NCBI GenBank assembly: GCA_036346405.1
Contig: CM070559.1
Coordinates: 44,820,518 to 44,884,517, forward strand
Length of the DNA: 64,000 bases
Reading direction: 5' to 3'
Source of the DNA: Phyllostachys edulis
Lineage: Eukaryota; Streptophyta; Magnoliopsida; Poales; Poaceae
Part shown: piece by piece, positions 60,418 through 64,000 of the stretch
How positions within the stretch are numbered: the stretch's first letter is position 1
Layout: each line of letters begins with the position of its first letter
Position numbers and translations under genes: made by a program
The notes under the pieces: model-generated
Database searches by the model: none
The model's input: the letters and a program-made list of their open reading frames with translations, nothing else
What the model was told of the DNA's origin: nothing

Positions 60418-60950
60418 ACTAGGAAGTTCCTTCTAGTGGGCGGGACCACGTGCGAGAGAGGAGAGGCTTCGACTAGGTAATGTTAACATCTCCGACTAGT
60501 TTAATCAAATCGAGAACGGCAACTTGAGTTAAGCAAGCGTCTAGAGGACTTTAAAATATTTACTCGTCCTTCTCGGTGGACTCGATAAGTACATCTGGTA
60601 GCAAGAGTAGGAAACCGAACAAAGCTAGGAAGCTCCTTCGATTAGGCGGGACCACGTGCAGAGAGGAGAAACTTCGACTAGATGTGTCTCTTCCTCCCAC
60701 CGTTGAGATGAAACGAGTACACCCAAGGCGGTTAAGCAAATCGAGAAAGTGCGCTCTTCTTAGAGTATTTTCAAATTAGCGAAGAAATAAACTAAGGTGA
60801 AAAGAGTTGGCCTTCAAAAATATTTCGACTAAATAAAACCCGAGTTCTTTGTGTTGGCCATAAAAGCGAGTAACGAGTCGACACTAGGAAACTCCTTCTA
60901 GTGGGCGGGACCACATGCGAGAGGAGAGGCTTCGACTAGGTGATGTTATC
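60418..60950 (+). repeat. Three-copy dispersed repeat of about 80 bp
   Basis: Copies near 60418-60500, 60618-60690 and 60873-60950 share CTAGGAA(G/A)(C/T)TCCTTC, GGCGGGACCAC(G/A)TGC and CTTCGACTAG. Two copies contain a CACGTG hexamer. Confidence 0.8.
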
Positions 60951-61147
60951 GCCTTGACGACGATGTAAAGAAAAGCGGGTGTTTAAAACATAGTCAAAAA
61001 ATAATGAAAGCACTACTCAAAAGTAAGACAATAGAGATAGAAAAAAACGATTCTTTATTGTCAGAATGGTCGGTTACACATAGAACTTGCTTAAGCGGTC
61101 AATGTTCCAAGAATTGAGAGAACTCGGCCGTCTTCCATTGCCAATCG

Positions 61148-62295
61148 TCACGAACACTGGACGAGTAACCCGACCAACGTGTAAGGACCTTCCCACTTGG
61201 GAGAAAGTTTGTTCCGATTAGACTTGGATTGGCAAAGCCTCAATACCAAGTCACCCTGACAAGAAGGTCTGCGAGGTTGAACCTTACGATCGTAGTATCT
61301 TCGCAGGGCTTGTTGGTAGATTGCGAGCAATTAGGGCTGGTTTCTCCTTTCTTCAAGTAGATTAATATCATCTGCTCGAATTTGTTCTGGTTGGAGTCAG
61401 TGAATGTTTAGACTCGTGTTGACCGTATCTTTAGTTAGGAGGAAGCATAGCTTCAAGCAGAAGACTAAAAAGAAAGGTGTTTCTCCTGTGTCTGATTGGT
61501 AGTTGTCGAACTGCCCATATCTGAGAGGTAATTCTTGTACCCAAGCCCCCGGGCGTTTGATGAGCTGGTCGAAGACTCGAGTTTTAATTCCTCTCATTAT
61601 TTGGCCGTTTGCACGTTCGACTGCCCCATTACTCTGGGGATGGGCCACAGAAGCATAACATAACTTGGTACCCAACTCGTCGCAAAATTCCTGAAATTTT
61701 GCGCTCGAAAATTGCTTACCATTATCTGTAATTATTCGACTTGGTACTCCAAATCGAGTAATTACGCATCTCATCATAAACCGTTTTCTCGCTTCGTTGT
61801 TATCGATCCACGAGTTCGCTTCAATCCATTTTGTGAGCGTATCAATAGCCACAAAGGAACTCAAACCTCCCGGAGCTTTAGGAAGCGGTCCCGAGGATAT
61901 CAAGACCCCAGGTTGCAAAAGGCCAAGATAGAGGTATTGTTTGTAATGCTGAAATTTGGTTGGTGTATTTACTGCTATGAAACCGCATGGACACACTTTT
62001 AACCAACTCTTTAGCATCGTATAGATAGGGCATTGGCATAAAAACCTTGTCGAAAAGCCTTGCCGACCAGCGTTACGTAGGAAGCATGATTTCCACAAAT
62101 GCCACCATGTATGTCGTGAAGGAGTGTTAATCCTTCGCTCTGCGGAATGCATCGCATGAGCACCCCTTGAGTACCTCGTTTATAGAGAACTCCTTCGACC
62201 AAAGTATACATTTTGGCTTTTCGGGATAAGCGATCTGCCTCGAGATCGTCTTCGGGTACAGAACCCTTTTGAAGATAATCATAGATGGGCGCCAT
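61148..62295 (-). pseudogene. Tat integrase remnant
   Basis: Three minus-strand frames cover an integrase. 62011-62295 holds the zinc-binding N-terminus (LLHDIHGGICGNHA and following). 61397-62152 holds the catalytic core with ITDNGKQF (D143) and NGAVERANG (E179), 35 residues apart as in D,D-35-E enzymes. The region of the first catalytic Asp reads WGLDILG only in a shifted frame, so the core is broken there. 61148-61330 carries the C-terminal part (GDLVLR, LSPKWEGPY). Frame changes near 61910 and 62100 and between 61330 and 61397 make it inactive. The enzyme normally inserts the element cDNA into the genome. Confidence 0.85.
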
Positions 62296-62639
62296 CCATG
62301 TATCCTCGTATTCTAGAGAGGTGTCTCAATAGGAGGTGTCTCGGCTCTTTGACGAGAGAAGGCTTCGGAGTTGTTCCAAGAAGACTCCTTTTGGTACTTG
62401 AGATCTGGAAGAAGCTATTCGAGCAAGTCGGTGCGAAAATTATCCTTCGAGGATGAATTGTGCCTCGAAACCTAAAAATGCTTTTCTAGCTTACGTACTT
62501 CGATAAGTACCGAGACATTGTCGGGTTAAAGCCTTGGTACTCTTTACCGACTTGATTCACGACTAGTTGAGAGTCTCCTCTCACGAGTAGTCGGCGAATC
62601 GAGAGCGCTTCATTGCTTTCGTATACCGACTAGCAAACC

Positions 62640-64000
62640 TTCGTGATACCTTCGCCACATTATTAGTGGCACGAAAGTTTAATTGTATGGCATACTTTAA
62701 GGTCTCTCCGGTAGGAGATACCAGACCACCTGACCCAGAGCCACTTAAAGTAAGCGACCGTCATAGTACATCGATCCATTGGTCGGGAATCGTCTTGGGG
62801 ATCTGAGCGAGTTCAGATTTGTCCATTCGGCGACAAAGTCCGCCAAGATCTGGGATTTAACGGCCGTTCGGGACACGAAATGGATGTCGAACTCCCCAAG
62901 TTCGGTGACCATTTTGCCATGCGTCCATTGTTTCCCTATTCGGAGGATCGCTCCCAAGGGAAACTCGGGCAGCCTGACTAGTTTGTAGCGCTGAAAATAA
63001 TGCCGATTTCCTCGAAGACATGAGGAGGGCATCTGAAGCTTTTGGACACGAGGGTGCGCTCCTTAGGTCCGTGTAAACTTTCACTTACGTAGTAAAGCGG
63101 TCGTTGTACATTTTCACGTTCTACAACGATCTTCTTGTTGTTGCTGTGGCGTGGCGACTAGGTAAACCAAGAGCGTTTCTTACGGCCTCGGAGAGACCGA
63201 ATAGGAACACTCGTAAGGTACCTCTTGACATCCTCAAAGGCAGCGTTTGCCTCATTCGACCACTCAAAACTTTCGTGTCTCCTTAGAAGTTTAAAGAAAG
63301 GTAGTCCCTTTTCTCCCAGTCGTGCGATGAAACGACTTAGAGCCGCCATGCACCCAGTGAGTTTACGGACTTCTTTCCGTGTAGTTGAGGGCGCATTTGT
63401 AAAATGGCTTTTATCTTTTAGGGATTAAGCTTCAATTCCTCGTATAGATACTAGGAATCCAAGCAATTTCCCTGAAGAGATTCCAAACACACACTTCTCA
63501 GGATTAAGTTTTAAGCGATGTTTTCTGAGATTGTCGAATGTTTCTTGTAGGTCGGTAATATGATTAAGTTTCTTGATGCTTTTGACAACTAAGTCATCAA
63601 CATAGGCTTCTAGATTTGGCCTAATTGAGATGAAAAAGTTGTTGCATCAAGCGTTGAAAAAAAGCGCGGTATTTTTAGACCAAATGGCATTTTGACATAG
63701 CAAAATATACCAAATGGTGTAATAAATGCGGTCTTTTCTTCATCGTCTAGACACATATTAATCTGGTGATATCCGAATATGCATCTAAAAACTTAACATT
63801 TCACAACTGCAGAGAGTCAACCAAGCGATCGTCACGAGGTAAAGGAAAATCGTCTTTTGGACAAGCTTTATTAAGATCGATAAAGTCTCACGACATCGCC
63901 ATTTGCCGTTTGACTTTCTAACCATTACGAGGTTAGCCAACCATTACGGATGGTTGACCTCTCTTATAAAGCACGCTTTAAGTAGCTTATCAATTCGATT
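62640..64000 (-). pseudogene. Tat reverse transcriptase and RNase H remnant, runs off the window
   Basis: On the minus strand the active-site motif YVDD is encoded by 63604-63593, within AYVDDLVV. 63349-63158 holds the RT/RNase H junction (MAALSRFIARLGEKGLPFFK, EWSNEANAAFEDVK). 63032-62745 holds RNase H with KMVTELGEFDIHFVSRT and ILADFVAEWT. Adjacent blocks are joined only across frameshifts and stops. Together these would copy element RNA into DNA. The N-terminal RT, protease and gag lie beyond the right edge. Confidence 0.85.

Larger units (their letters stand above)
60001..61100. other. Convergent spacer between antisense ORF and pol, with direct repeats
   Basis: It holds a tandem duplication of about 140 bases (60058-60198 and 60200-60330) and three dispersed copies of a repeat of about 80 bases (60418, 60618 and 60873). 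No coding sequence. Confidence 0.6.
54697..64000 (-). mobile_element. Tat-lineage Ty3/gypsy retrotransposon, 5' part outside the window
   Basis: Read on the minus strand: RT and RNase H remnants (64000-62640), integrase (62295-61148), a spacer, a long antisense ORF region (about 60000-56015), the polypurine tract (55438-55422) and the 3' LTR (55421-54697). The combination of pol followed by an opposite-strand ORF before the 3' LTR is characteristic of grass Tat elements such as RIRE2/Retand. Multiple frameshifts show that the copy is inactive. The 5' LTR and gag are not in the window. Confidence 0.85.

Noticed and set aside
1..64000. CRISPR arrays, tRNA or rRNA genes
   Set aside because: None seen by eye; the regularly spaced repeats are LTR palindromic modules, CACTA arrays and microsatellites. 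A tRNA scan was not possible here.

Overview
The window reads as a gene-poor, repeat-rich grass chromosome, most likely rice (Oryza). The reasons are intron-containing genes with GT/AG junctions, GC-rich 5' ends of genes, Tat- and Tekay-type Ty3/gypsy elements, a rice-style CACTA element, a Tourist-like MITE, and a Micron-like element sitting between two (TA)n tracts. No prokaryotic or organellar gene block was recognised.

Three loci look like functional host genes. (1) A SOB FIVE-LIKE (SOFL) gene on + (CDS 25071-25553), with a TATA box and a chain of three overlapping short upstream ORFs in its leader. (2) An unnamed five-exon gene on + (32041-34606, 156 aa) whose four introns all keep the reading frame. 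(3) A group S-like bZIP transcription factor on - (45387-44722, 221 aa) with a TATA box and a seven-codon upstream ORF.

Layout. 1-8270 is a nested stack of LTR retrotransposon pieces: a Tat-type LTR end, a degenerate Tekay-like internal region with its 2.1 kb 3' LTR, and a Tat-like 3' LTR that cuts into a transposon-associated gene. 7972-14602 (-) is that broken multi-exon gene, of a grass family that I associate from memory with ULP1-protease transposons; it is split again by a solo LTR (11816-12640, target duplication AATCT). 18430-19440 holds a decayed ZMYM1/TTF-type hAT transposase gene. 20534-21960 holds small inverted-repeat elements. 22064-24551 is a hAT element with a truncated BED-finger transposase. 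The SOFL gene follows, then a TRIM-like miniature LTR element (26166-26690) and a non-autonomous hAT element with a perfect 8 bp target duplication (27408-28079). Two copies of one LTR family in opposite orientation (29486-31450 and 35914-43545) flank the five-exon gene; the second copy contains a 5.8 kb CACTA element (36272-42059, target duplication TTT). After the bZIP gene come several kb without recognisable genes, a Tourist-like MITE, two long foldback elements, the Micron-like element, and finally a Tat-lineage Ty3/gypsy element on - (54697 to the window end). That last element has its 3' LTR, pol remnants (integrase, RNase H, reverse transcriptase) and an intron-split antisense ORF on +.

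The genes do not form a pathway. The coherent themes are nested transposition, gene breakage by solo LTRs, and several very long hairpin-forming repeats that are plausible small-RNA sources. No clearly new biological system was found. The strongest leads are the dispersed TCGTAAG/CTACGA palindromic modules in the Tat LTRs and antisense-ORF introns, the composite CACTA element, and the hairpin cluster at 53.7-54.6 kb.
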